Shown here: in pieces, positions 22,672 through 33,944 of the stretch
Layout: each line of letters opens with the position of its first letter
Numbering within the stretch: the first letter of the stretch is position 1
Notes under the pieces: generated by a model
The model's input: only the letters and a program-made list of their open reading frames with translations
The model's database searches: none
What the model was told of the DNA's origin: nothing
Program-made: the position numbers and the translations under genes
Assembly (NCBI GenBank): GCA_021209875.1
Contig: JAGYVD010000006.1
Span: forward strand, 3,534,001-3,598,000
Direction of reading: 5' to 3'
From: Rosellinia necatrix
Lineage: Eukaryota > Ascomycota > Sordariomycetes > Xylariales > Xylariaceae
Length of the DNA: 64,000 bases

Positions 22672-23535
22672 AGCGATGGTGGTGTGAGATGAGATACCTA
22701 CGTACTTGTAACTAAAGGTGCCAATACTCCTTAGAATTCTACGTTCTGCGATATAAATATGATCCGAATCGCCGCAGTAGGCATTATTACCTTTGAGCGT
22801 TGAACCTTACCTAAAGCCGTTTATTTATAATCACAACCCGTTCAAGACCCCACCATTGCCCCTCGTCCGCGATGCAGGCACTCGCTCATGTATTCAACAT
22901 AGTGGATCAAGCTAACGTTCTCGATGCCTTACTCCCGGCTCGAGAATTTAAATTCGTGATAAGATCCTTGGGGGTGCACGATACTGGACAGGGGGGCAAC
23001 CAGCACGTCAGCATCTCGGTCAGTTTGCGCTATCGTGTTGGGACAGGTGTGTCCAAGTTGACTTACTTATTTGCTATCTATCTTAATAGCTACCTACCTA
23101 GGTGGGTACTGAGTTTGGTAGTAGATTGTATTCTTTGTATATAACTAAGTACCTACCTAGGTAGGCATGTTATTTCGATTCCCAGAGCTCTCTTGATTAT
23201 CGAACTAGGAGCGACCTACCTCCTGACTTCCCGACTTCATCTTCAAGGCCGACCAGGGCGCCCATTGGTGTATATCCCTGAATGTACAGTGGAAGAGCGT
23301 CCAACCGGATAAGCGGCTTTAGGTAGGTACCTTTGTGCGCCCTTTGTAGGTAGGTACACTATGACGTGCAGCGTAGATCCCCGCTCTAGTGTGCCTACGG
23401 TGTTATTCTAGAACTGATAAGCCGGATACACTGTGTCTAGCTAGATGTGCCCACTTTTAACTTTTTCCAGCAAGGAGCAGTTAGTAAAAGGAACCGCAGC
23501 AAGAATAACGTCGGCCACCTCGCCCTTTGTTCGAT
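22672..23535. other. Divergent promoter region with TACCTA palindromes
   Basis: It separates the SDR and BUD22 starts. It holds several copies of the CCTACC/GGTAGG word, including a perfect 14-bp palindrome CCTACCTAGGTAGG at 23152-23165, a related copy near 23092-23106, and direct copies at 23319 and 23347. No coding signal is seen; the 90-codon frame at 22872 resembles nothing. Confidence 0.6.
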
Positions 23536-25166
23536 ATGCTGAAACGGAAAAGAGGCGAGCCAAGCCTCGAGGATAGCATCGCCAAATGGCGAAAGGAATT
23601 GGCGCGCGGCATGAAGCTCGCCAAGGGTTTCGAGCGTCAGCGTCTGAACAAGCGGGTTCGCGAGGCGGATGCTGGAAAAGCCGCCCGCCTGGAGAAGGAG
23701 ATTCTCGTGTTGAAGGTGAGCAGTGTCCTTTCCCTTGCCCGCCCGCCCAAAGCACGGGCGGTTGGGGGCGGTTGGTTGTATGGTCTACAGTGCTACCCTG
23801 TCACCACTACGCGCCAATCTAACCTCGTCGTCTCCCCCAGAGTCTTGACCTACAGCAGACGGCGCACACCCATCTGCGCTCGTCCCTCCTGAGGATCAAA
23901 CGAATCGCCGAGTCGCCGAACCTCCCCGCCGATATCAAACCGGTACCGAAGCCCGAACTATCGGAAGAAGAGAAGGCGGCGTTACACAACGTCACGAGCG
24001 CGCTGTACAAGCGGAAACAGGTCACGGATGTCATTGACAAAGCCATCAGGGGCACATGCATAGCTCTGGGGGTACCCGTACCGGAGAAGGGGGGCAAAAG
24101 CAGGACCAACAAAAAAGCAGCCATCACCAAACAGCCGAAAGCCGAAAATAGAGGGCAGGTAGATAGCGGGGAAGACCCAGACTCAGACAGTCTCGGCGAC
24201 GACGAATCCGACGATGCGGAAGAGCCTCAATTTGAAGGGCCACTATTGTTAAAGCGGAAGGTCGAAAAAACGGTGGGCGAAGATGATCTCGAAAGTAGCC
24301 TCGACTCCGACGCCTCTGAAAGCTCTGAATTCGGGGGGTTCCCCGACAGTGACGCTGAGGAAAAGATGTTCTCGAACTACGACGGATTAGTGGGAGGTTC
24401 TAGCGATGACGACGAATCTGATGAAAACGACGAGGAGGGCGAAACTGATAATGACGAAAGCGATCACGCCGATAATAGAGCCAAATCACTCCAACAGCTT
24501 GCTCTCGACGACATTTCATTATCATCCGAACCATCAGAGGACTCAGACAGTTCTGAGGATGAAACCCTCGCGCCTCCTACTAAGAAGTCAAAGAAAGTCC
24601 AAGCCGTAAAGCCAGTATCCTTTAATACTGGCAACTCGACATTCCTACCGTCTTTAATGGGAGGTTACGTATCTGGCTCAGAGTCCGCCTCAGATGTAGA
24701 CGTTGCGCCACAAAGGAAGAACCGGAGAGGGCAAAGAGCGCGCCAGGCGATCTGGGACAAGAAATTCGGCGAAAAGGCGGTACATCACCAAAAGGAGAAA
24801 GATTCCAGAAATTCTGGCTGGGATATGAAGAGGGGTGCCGTAGAAGGCGATGGTGCATCCAAGCCATGGAAAAAGGGCATCCAGAACCCCTTCGAGAAAA
24901 ACAACGTCCATCCAGACAGGCAACAGCAGATGCACGGTCACGGCGGTCGCCAAGACAAGGGTAGGGGCCCGAGGGATGCCCAGGGCCGACGTCAATCTCA
25001 ACAGCACGATAGAAGTATCGGCCCCCAGGCGGATAAACCGAAACCGCGGCCACCGCCTACACGGGATGATACAGGGCCTCTGCATCCTAGTTGGGCTGCT
25101 GCTAAGAAGTCAAAAGAGGGCAACCAAAAGGTGGAGTTTCAAGGCAAGAAGGTCACGTTCGATTAG
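23536..25166 (+). CDS. BUD22: Bud22-like ribosome biogenesis protein
   Basis: Homologue of yeast Bud22, a nucleolar factor for 18S rRNA maturation and the small ribosomal subunit. Two exons (23536-23715 and 23841-25166) give 501 aa. The N-terminus is a basic coiled coil (EDSIAKWRKELARGMKLAKGF). A segment HLRSSLLRIKRIAES and further helices follow. The middle is long and acidic/Ser-rich (runs such as DDDESDENDEEGE), as usual for this family. The C-terminal signature PLHPSWAAAKKSKEGNQKVEFQGKKVTFD type ending is the strongest family mark. No frame breaks occur despite several A and G runs. It probably has a strong constitutive promoter in the gap to the SDR, but no motif was identified. Confidence 0.9.
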
Positions 25167-26128
25167 CGGGCATAGAACACGCGTATATATGTTTAGTTCA
25201 GAACAGGTTATTGCTTCAGATACCCCAATTGCTTACCTCACTTTAGCATACCCACGTTCCGTAGGTTTATGTTAGGTGATCACAGTTTTGCAGATTGGGA
25301 GTAGAAAACAACGCCTTGATTAAGAATGCTAAGGGCATGTTCTGCCCTGCGAAGTATCTAGTAGCTCCGAATGTCGTATCAGAGTCCTAGCCCTCAACCC
25401 CTTCCTCTTTCCACCCCCGAAACCTCCTTCGTTTGTTTGCTTTATTTTTCTCCTCCTCCGTCCTAGTTCAGCGGTTGCCAACAAAAGATGTGTGCAGTAA
25501 GGCCCCGTCGACCAACCGCGTACCCCAACAGAAAATGTAGAAGTCAACGCATATGCTACACGCGAAGCAAGAGACCAGATTTCTAGTAAATGTGACCGTC
25601 AATAATGCCTGATTAGTTCCGGCTAATGGCGGCTGGAAAACTGTTCATGTATGTCGAGAAAAGAAAAAAGAGCAAAATGGTCACGTATAGTCGGGAGATT
25701 TGTAGTCGTTTTGTCGTCGGAAAGTTGACCAATTAGTTCAAGGTGCGTGGCGACAGTAGGGTATGAGGATTGCGTCGTAGGGAATATCTAGGTGGTAGTG
25801 TTATATGTGGAAGACCGGTCCTAATGAATGTCGCGAGCATGGGATCGACGGATTAGTAAGAGGTGATACATAGAGAGGGAAATAGAAAGGATAGATAGAG
25901 ATGTAGGGGGATAAAGCGAGATGCGCTTTTCGTTCAGGTAATGTAATACTCTCCCTAGTCGATAATAATAGGGTTGTCAGCGCCGCCGAAGCTACTGGCA
26001 CTACCATAGTTATTATCGCTACTTAAGTGACCGCCATCACTAAAGCTGTCGCTATAGTCGTCACTGACCACGGAAAGGGATTCGTAGGCATCGTCTTCTA
26101 GCTTCAGGCGTTTGGGAAATCTGGGCTC
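25167..26128. other. Convergent intergenic region
   Basis: About 960 bp between the 3' ends of BUD22 (plus) and the F-box-like gene (minus). AT-rich near BUD22. The minus strand from 25960 to 26128 stays serine/acid-like after the stop at 26129 in that frame, so a slightly longer C-terminus through an unseen intron cannot be excluded. No separate gene is visible. Confidence 0.45.
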
Positions 26129-28373
26129 CTAACCCAGGTTACCTTTACCTCTGGGGCGCTTCAGGGACGTGTGCTCGCTCATATCACTGTTGTCGCCCCC
26201 ATCTTCGGTCGCGTCATCCATCTGTACACTCCGTCTATCAAGTGTGAAGTCAATAAAGGACGTTATAAATCTGCCGCCAGCCGTTCCATCGTTGCTGCTA
26301 CTAAGTGCATTGTTAGTATGAGCAGTACCCGAGCCTGTACTAACGAATAAGTCACTATCGCTGCGATTGTCGCCGTGTTGTCTAATTCTATCAGCATCAT
26401 CGTCGTCCTCGATAATTATGGCATGTTCTTGAGCGTTAAATGAAGCATTTGCGCTGTCGCTATCCGAATCGCTGTCAACCATTAGGACATCTCTATCGAT
26501 GTCAGGGTCGTCATCACCATCCGAGCTGGAGGAGCTATTGGGATTGGATCCCCCGGGGCCTCTGCTTGACCCGGGTCCAGTGAAATCACTAGGGGGAGGA
26601 TACAAACCAGAGCTGCCAGATGAACCCAGAGATGTTTCTGAGCCACCTATAGATTCATCTCCAACAATGGTATGGTCGTAGAAACGCGCAACCAGCTCTC
26701 GCGTCCCATCGTCAGGGGAAAATTGACCAAGCCCTTGAAGTGGTCGGAGGTTTTCTATCTCAGTTCTAAGAATCATATCGTCACTCTTCCTCCTTGTAAC
26801 CACGTTTTTGACATCCTGGAAGAAGGACCAATCCTTGATCTCTCTACGGGCATACGGGCTATTAGTATCGTAGAAACGAACCCATCTCATGCCTCGTAGC
26901 TGATAAATAAAGTCCATTCCTTGAACAGTCCTCATGCTGCGGTTCTTCCGATAGTTAGACTGAAGGTCGGTTCTCCGAACTTCCATCCCGAATATGTCAA
27001 GGCGATCTTCGTCCCCTATCTCATCATCGGCGAAGTCCTTGTCATAGTCCGAATCATTCATCATCTCATATTTTCGGCGCATACGTGATTTATCGCTTTC
27101 ATTAATATGAACCACTAAAGTACGCAGACGATGGGTGTGCATAAACCAAGCTAGTGGCTGCTTCCGTAAAGAAACACCTCGTTCCTGACGCGGCGTCAGT
27201 GAGCCGTGCCACAAGAGTTCCACGTTGACAAGTCGTTGAACGCGGCTCTTTCCTATGCCGTCGCAGAAACGGCCGAACTCGCCTAGGGAACTAAAGCAGA
27301 ATGTGTTCGTCGCTACAATAAGTTAGTTCATATCACAAAATCGAGGTGGCGAAATAAAACTAAGGGTTTGTTGGGCTTACCATAGAATAGATGAGCGAGT
27401 ACGTAGTACCATCGTTTGCAGACTAGGAAATAATCCAGGAATCTAGCGGGTTTATCTGCCATTGCGACCGAGACTTCTCCAACCCCTATATGGAATCGAT
27501 TGTGGAAGTGTACTTCTTTTGGGTCGCAGTCCAGAGGCGGATTCTGGCAATCCAGGCGCGACAAGCAGTGAATTAAATCTGCATTTGGGACAACGAACGT
27601 CCAGATACGGCGCTGGGAACTAATCGGGAGATCCTCAAATTGAAAGGAAGCGTTGTCTAATAACATGAGTGGTCGAACGCGAGTATATCGATCAGGGAAA
27701 ATCATGGCGCCGATTGATCGCTGTACACTTCTTAATCTACTACAATTAATACGACGGTCCTCTACCATTTGATCCTTGAAATGCTTCCATATTTCCGCGG
27801 GGGTGTGTAATGTCGCCTCCAGGGAGATATCTGGATGAATGATTTGGATACTGGTAGACATGATACCTTGCCTGCAAGAATCGCGGTATATTGGCCAATA
27901 GTTTCCGTAATCGTGACGTTCTCTATAGCCATCGTGGGAACGGATGCTTTCCAGGAGGCATGTGAGGCGTGGCTTCCATAGCTAGAGAGATAATTATTAG
28001 CTTTACTAATTATAGTGCCTAGATAAACTAAAGATCTGGTGAGTGCACTTATACCTACCACCCAACGGATTCTCTTGTTTTGCAAGCGTTCAATTTCGTT
28101 CTCAAGTTCCCTAATCCTTCTGTTTAGGGCCAATCTCGTGGTGTCAAGCCTGTTGTTCAGCTCATTAACCTCTTCAGCCCAACGGCGCCGAAGGTCTGCA
28201 CAATTTGGACAGCCTGCCGCTCTCGGATTAGGATTACGTGGGCGGCGTCTATATCCCGGTCTTCGGTATTCATCTTCATCAGTTGTGTCATCCAAGACAC
28301 TTGGATCCACCTCGCTACCCTCATCTTCGTCATAGCCGGGCTGATTCAAGTTGTCGTCGTCAGGGAGAGACAT
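26129..28373 (-). CDS. F-box-like fungal protein with acidic tail
   Basis: Member of a large, poorly characterised Pezizomycotina family with a degenerate F-box-like start motif. Three exons (28373-28059, 27981-27381, 27312-26129) sum to 2100 nt, or 699 aa. Residues 1-60 are acidic with an RRPRNPNPR patch. A coiled coil (about 70-103) follows. The core has FEDLPISSQRRIWTFVVP, then FLVCKRWYYVLAHLFYATN and FCFSSLGEFGRFCDGIGKS. These lie across intron 2, which shows that the exons belong to one gene. The last about 250 residues are Ser/Asp-rich and probably disordered. The exon 1-exon 2 junction was chosen because it replaces an implausible frame with YGNYWPIYRDSCRQG. A role as a substrate adaptor for ubiquitination is only a guess from the F-box-like segment. 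Confidence 0.82.
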
Positions 28374-31219
28374 AGTGTCCCAAGAGTCAATTTCTGTTCT
28401 CAGTATTAGTGGATCCTGGTTAATATTTTGACACCCGGAAGTTACTGTAGGGTTGAGGGAGAGGAGGAGATGAGGCTCAGGTATCGTTCAGTTGTGATGA
28501 TGCGTTGATTGAGAAAGGAGTAATCTTCGGGGTATGTAAAAAAAAAAAAAACTAAGGCTTGATCTTGGTTACCTTGTATGTAGGAAGTTGGTTAGCAATG
28601 GCCTAACTTTCTGAGACTGCGGATGGGGAAGGTGCAATAACGGGCCTTAGCAGTCTGCCCTTGCTAGTATGAAAACGAACGATTCTGGTGCGAGTGTACT
28701 TAAGGCAGCGATTAATAGGCTCGAAGGCAAGTTCTCTAGGCGGATGTAGGCGGATAGGCAAGCATGTCTATGTTGCACCGATGTAGTCAGGGGCTAACGT
28801 AACGGAACTGAAGCGGCGTCTGGGTATGTAGATTAGCAGTGTTTTTTTTTGATTTTTTTTTTTTTGAGGATAACTCGAAGAAGTAACCACCTTGTGAATT
28901 GGTTGAAGGGGAAATGTGTGATGAATGAACTGGAATGCACCAGGCTAAATATATCGGTTATTCGTGCCTTCCTGCCCTGTTCGAAAATCAACGTGAGGCG
29001 TGTAGGAATTAGTACTGTAGGTTGGAGTTGGTTTGTTCTCGGGTATTTCACTAAACCGCCAGATGGAACTGTTTTAGCCTCAGTAATTAGTAGGCAACGG
29101 AACGAGGGAAAGAAGAAGTCCAATAAGGCCCATTAATCTTCGAGAAGCGTCTTACTGACAAGGGGGTAGTTAAATAAGGGTAGGGGAGGTATGTAAATTT
29201 CTTAGAACATACCTGACGCGGAGTAAGTAATAAACCTAGAGTAGAGTATTGATGAAGTGCTATAACTGCAGGGTCAACACCGTGGTAGGGAAGAAGGACT
29301 TGACAGTGAGAGGATATGTGAAGAAGGACCTGAAATCTGCACCTTCCCGTTAGAAAGAGGCTGCAAATCCGGGAATGGTAAAGATGGGTAGCGTAGTGTG
29401 GAAACAATAGACTCTGAAAAGCCTGACCGAATAGTTAGATGAAGGCAGTTCAGCCCAGTGAGTGAAGGGGCTAGAGGGAGAAGAGGTGCTGTGATAAAGA
29501 CTAATCTTCGGGCAGCCTCTTACTAGGCATGAGGCTAGTTAGGTTAAAGGGAATAGGTGGTATGTAGATATGGGGCGTAGCCGAAAATGAAAAGATAAGT
29601 CTAAGAGATGTGGCGAAGTCGCATTTGCATTTGAGTGATAAATGTAAATACTATGATATGGAAAAGAGTTCGACTGGCGGTGGAGTGTAGGTTGCATAAG
29701 TGAGCAGTGCTTGAGAAACCACAGGTGCACGATTTAAGTTCTGTCATTAAGAAGAGAAGGGTCAAAGGGGCCGTTTAGTTTAATGATGTTTGATAGAGAG
29801 CATGCCATAAGTTTAAGATACCGTCAGGGGCGTAGAAGATCGAGAAGTGACAGATATAAAGTGCGATTTGTTTATTCTAGAATTATAAGATAGATGAGAT
29901 AGGTGCAACTGCCTAGGTTAGAGGTTGGTTATGTTTACTCAGGCGTGAGTGCCTCCCATGTTAAAATACCTGATGGGCTAGTAAATAAATAGTTATGTAG
30001 CCGATGCCATAAAAAGAGCATCATAAACTACTTATCTCAAAGGTAATTTTAAGCAAACCATATAGTATATCGTATTCTATCATAGCTTGGTCTTCTGTGA
30101 TTTTCGTACGCCTCAACAACTTCGTGCAGCGGGCGTAATAAAACCGAGGCAAGTACGCCGTAGATCTGAGGCGAAGGAAGGGTTGGACATGGTTTCATGT
30201 ATTGAAGCTGTTTTACTGAGGCGTGTAATTTCACAGCCTATATCAGAGCTTCGATAATACAATCCATAAGGACTGGGTTTATAGAATAGCAGGTATCTTG
30301 AAGCCATACCTGGGTTTGGTTGAACAAACCTGATTTGTATATCATGGTTTCCCGGCCAAGGTAGAGATGGCTTCTCGCCCTTTGGAGAAGCTGGTTCAGT
30401 TGTTTGATTATCGCCGAAAAGCAAGAACCTCCATTGTGGCCTTGTTCCATGGTTATGTACGAGTTTTGACGACTTAGTTACAGACACGATGTATGCCGCA
30501 GCATTGAGATTATTACCTAGCTTGATGGCCGTACGAAAGCCCCGGGTCTAGGGTTAGGTCTGAACTTTGAGTGATGTTCTACAATCCTTAGGATGGATGG
30601 CGCGTGCGTGACCTCTTGCCGTTGTTATGCTAAACACCAATTAAGAATAGTTAGATGATTTGAATACTAAAGGAAAGTAACGAAGGGTACAAATACTACG
30701 GCCGGGCGAAAAGGCCACTTTATGACTATTAGTTTGGGTAGCTAAAGGTGTGGAGAAGAGAAGGCTGCTGTAGTTCTAACGGCGAGAAAATAAATAAAAA
30801 ATAAATAAATAAAGGATACTTGCACGGAATATCGAAGCCTCAACTAACATAAGAAAACTTACATACTACCGTAGCAGTTACTTGTACATACCTACCTAGT
30901 GTAGTGTATGCATGTAAATTGTAAATTTGGCTGTGAACCTGACATTTTGGTGGGACCCACCTGCTGGGGTGTGCAGACTAGGTCTCTTTACGCCCTGCGC
31001 GCTAAGGGACAAGGCGCTCTCGGCTAGACCGGATTTGGCAGACAGAGGCGACGCCGCTCACCCGTTTAGCGGGCGAGCGGGTCTTGCGCTACGCAGGTCA
31101 GCGAGATCGCAGGCCTTATTACTACTATGTAAAAAGCATTATCCGCGCAACTCATCCCACTTCCCAGATTGACCGACCGCCAACTGTCCGTGCATCGAAG
31201 ACCAGACAAAACAACCAAC
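28374..31219. other. 2.8-kb gene-poor AT-rich region with diverged repeats
   Basis: No gene recognised. A13 at about 28538-28550 and long T runs at about 28842-28865 occur. The word TAATCTTCG recurs at about 28521, 29134 and 29501, each after a purine-rich stretch. The last two are also followed by a matching CTTACT and GGTATGTA, which suggests old duplicated or mutated repeat units about 370 bp apart. The AAATAAATAAATAAA tract at about 30788-30813 is simple sequence. Short frames at 30113-30487 overlap in two frames and resemble nothing. Confidence 0.5.
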
Positions 31220-32505
31220 ATGTCTTCGGAAAAGCCTCTCGGTTTCCAATGGCAGTTTGCCGCCGGCGCCATCGCCGGCGTGTCCGAGGTAAGCCCTGCA
31301 CCGGCCGCCGTGCTGCTCGCGTGACTAAATTCCGCTCTTCTGTAGATTCTGGTCATGTTCGTGCTCCCGCCCGCTCCTGTCTGTGTCCGTCCAACCGCCC
31401 CCGATCCCAATCTAACCCCCGACCCTCACCCAGGTACCCGTTAGACGTCGCCAAGAGTCGGTTACAGCTACAGAGCGGCAAGGCAACCGGGGCCGATGCT
31501 TATACCGGCATGGTGGATTGCTTCCAGAAGATAGTCCGCAATGAGGGGTAAGGCTGACGAGCCTGGTGATTCCTGTCCCGCAAATATTCACTGTATAATG
31601 CAGGTTCTCGAGGCTTTACCGCGGAATTACCGCTCCTATCCTAATGGAGGCCCCGAAACGTGCCATCAAATTCGCCGCCAACGACGAATGGGGGAAGTTT
31701 TACAAGAAGGCCTTTGGCGCCGAGAAGATGACGCAACCTCTTTCTATTCTCACTGGTGCTTCGGCCGGCGCTACCGAGTCTTTTGTCGTGGTTCCGTTTG
31801 AATTGGTCAAATGTAAGTGAATGCACGAGCGAGTCTGGGAGGCTAGCTCTTTGGAAGCCCTCTCGAGATCCCGACAACCGAATGCTCACTTGGCTTTTCG
31901 CGAAGAACCTGTGGCGTAGCATAGGCTCACGTCTTACTTCTAGTGCGGTTGCAGAGCAAAGAATCGGCAGGGAAATACAATGGAGCCGTTGACGTCGTAT
32001 CCAAGGTGATTAAAAACGAGGGCATCCTAGCTATGTACAACGGCCTTGAGAGTACCATGTGGCGTCACATGCTCTGGAACGCAGGCTACTTTGGCTGCAT
32101 CTTCCAGGTCCGAGAACTTCTTCCCAAAGCGGAGACAAAGAGAGGCCAGGTCTCCAACGACATCGTGGCCGGCACCGTTGGCGGTACGGTGGGTACCATT
32201 CTGAATACTCCCATGGACGTCGTCAAGTCCCGCATCCAGAACACCCCCAAGGTTCCTGGCCAAACCCCCAAGTACAACTGGGCCTGGCCCGCATGTGGCA
32301 CCGTGATGAAAGAAGAGGGATTTGGTGCCCTGTACAAGGGCTTCCTGCCCAAGGTACTGAGGCTGGGCCCTGGTGGCGGTATTCTTCTGGGTAAGTCCTG
32401 CCGTTCTAATTGCACATGTTCGTATCTTGCCATGGACACTGCTGATGGGCCTAACTAGTTGTTTTCACGGGTGTCATGGACTTCTTCCGAACACTCCAAA
32501 AATAA
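31220..32505 (+). CDS. Mitochondrial oxodicarboxylate-type carrier with 11-nt exon
   Basis: Inner-membrane carrier resembling yeast Odc1/Odc2, which exchange 2-oxoadipate and 2-oxoglutarate and link lysine metabolism to the TCA cycle. Six exons: 31220-31288, 31346-31356, 31434-31547, 31604-31812, 31944-32390, 32459-32505, giving 298 aa. Carrier signatures are YPLDVAKSRLQ, PFELVKLRLQ and TPMDVVKSRIQ. The first is assembled from exon 3 plus the 11-nt exon 2 (ATTCTGGTCAT), which encodes ILVM with one base of the next exon. Skipping exon 2 would shift the frame. GAIAGVSE, RGITAPILMEAPKRAIKF and GPGGGILLVVFTGVMDFFR are all typical of the ODC branch. The five introns are 56-131 nt with clear CTAAC branch points. 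The coding frame is undamaged. Confidence 0.92.
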
Positions 32506-33944
32506 AGAAGCATGATTGCACTGTACCCGGAGAAGATCTTTGTCGCGCTCGATACCCTATTTGGAGAGGCACATTGTATAGAGATACCGCAAGGCATTGT
32601 AAATGGCGTCAAGTGAAGGAGTAGGAATCCATCTGCCGAATCCTATAGACGGTTTAGAGTATATGTTTTATACACGCTGATGATTCGCCTCTATAGCTAC
32701 ATTATCCGCTATGGGCTCTTGTTTAGGCCAATAGACGGCTAAGTTACAACGGTCGACCCGCTCTATAGGTGTTGTACTAGTACAAGTTATGTACCGTAGT
32801 ATCTTAAGGTACCTGGTAGACGAACTATTACCCCACCATACAATGACTTGCAGCTGCACGGGCAACGACCGGATATCCAAGTTTTGCGGATTAGAAGACA
32901 TGTGCTATCTGTATTGCCTCCCAGGCAAGTTCTGCTTGTACACTACTGGTAAGCACCGTAGCGGTACTATATGTGGGGACATAATGGTTGTATATTCATA
33001 CAATAATAGGTAGCCTAGGATTCCAATTGTAGTATAATTTAACCATGATTATACAGCATCTCTTATACAACATCTGTACAGCAAAACAATCATTATTGCC
33101 CCACATATTTTCTTGCTATGCGAGTTTTGAACACTGGCCATGTGCATCCCTCCGGGTTATGATTCGTTAGAGCTTATGGAGTTCCACAGAGCAAATTGGG
33201 GTGTTATGACTGGTCCCGAGCAACTAGCTCCAATGCGGGATACCGCTAGCCTACCTACTTAAGTACATAATACCTAACCTGCAGTGAGATCCCTAGGTAC
33301 ATGCAGTGCTTGCTTAGGCACAGTCGAAGTTACCGTGTAGATAGATAGGCTTGTCCGCGGGGATGGATTCGCGATAGTACAGACCGATGCGCCTGATTAA
33401 TGACACCTTCCCACCAGATTTCCTCTCCTTCTCCCCAGTCTCCTTCATAGTCTCTTCGTACTCATTGCGTCACTTGAGAAATCTACCATCAATCTGACAT
33501 TGACCTAACGTCAACCTGGTGTCGACCCAACATCGAGTGACAAGCTCACTTTTCCAGGACGCCGCTGGTAGATTGTCTATCCTAACTCCGACGGTGCTAA
33601 GTGGTGCTACGTGGTGGCGCACTTCAATACCCATCTGGCTATATCCGAACCTGAGCTATATCGTCCGTCCGATTCCCGTAGTTTGAAGCGAACCATCTAA
33701 AAGTCAATCTCCCCCCTCTTCACCCCTTTCTACAACCGCTTCGACACCAGCGCCGATCCGAAAGCCACCCCGCCTATACGAACACCGCAGCGAGCCTCGA
33801 TCTCCTTACCTCCGTCCTGGGATAGCTCCCAACCCCCCCCTTAGTCGAAGCGCTTCCGATCGTACCTTTAAATAGGCTGCAGCCCTCGAGGCTTCGGCGA
33901 GGTGCTATCTGAAGTAGCTGAGACATCCATACCCCAGAGCGTCG
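32506..33944. other. Intergenic, promoter of BTB/RCC1 gene
   Basis: 1.4 kb without a recognisable gene. It contains TACCTA words around 33250-33300 and a C/T-rich leader from about 33700 to 33850 with runs of C. That leader is typical of the 5' region of a constitutively transcribed fungal gene and sits just before the ATG at 33945. Confidence 0.5.
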
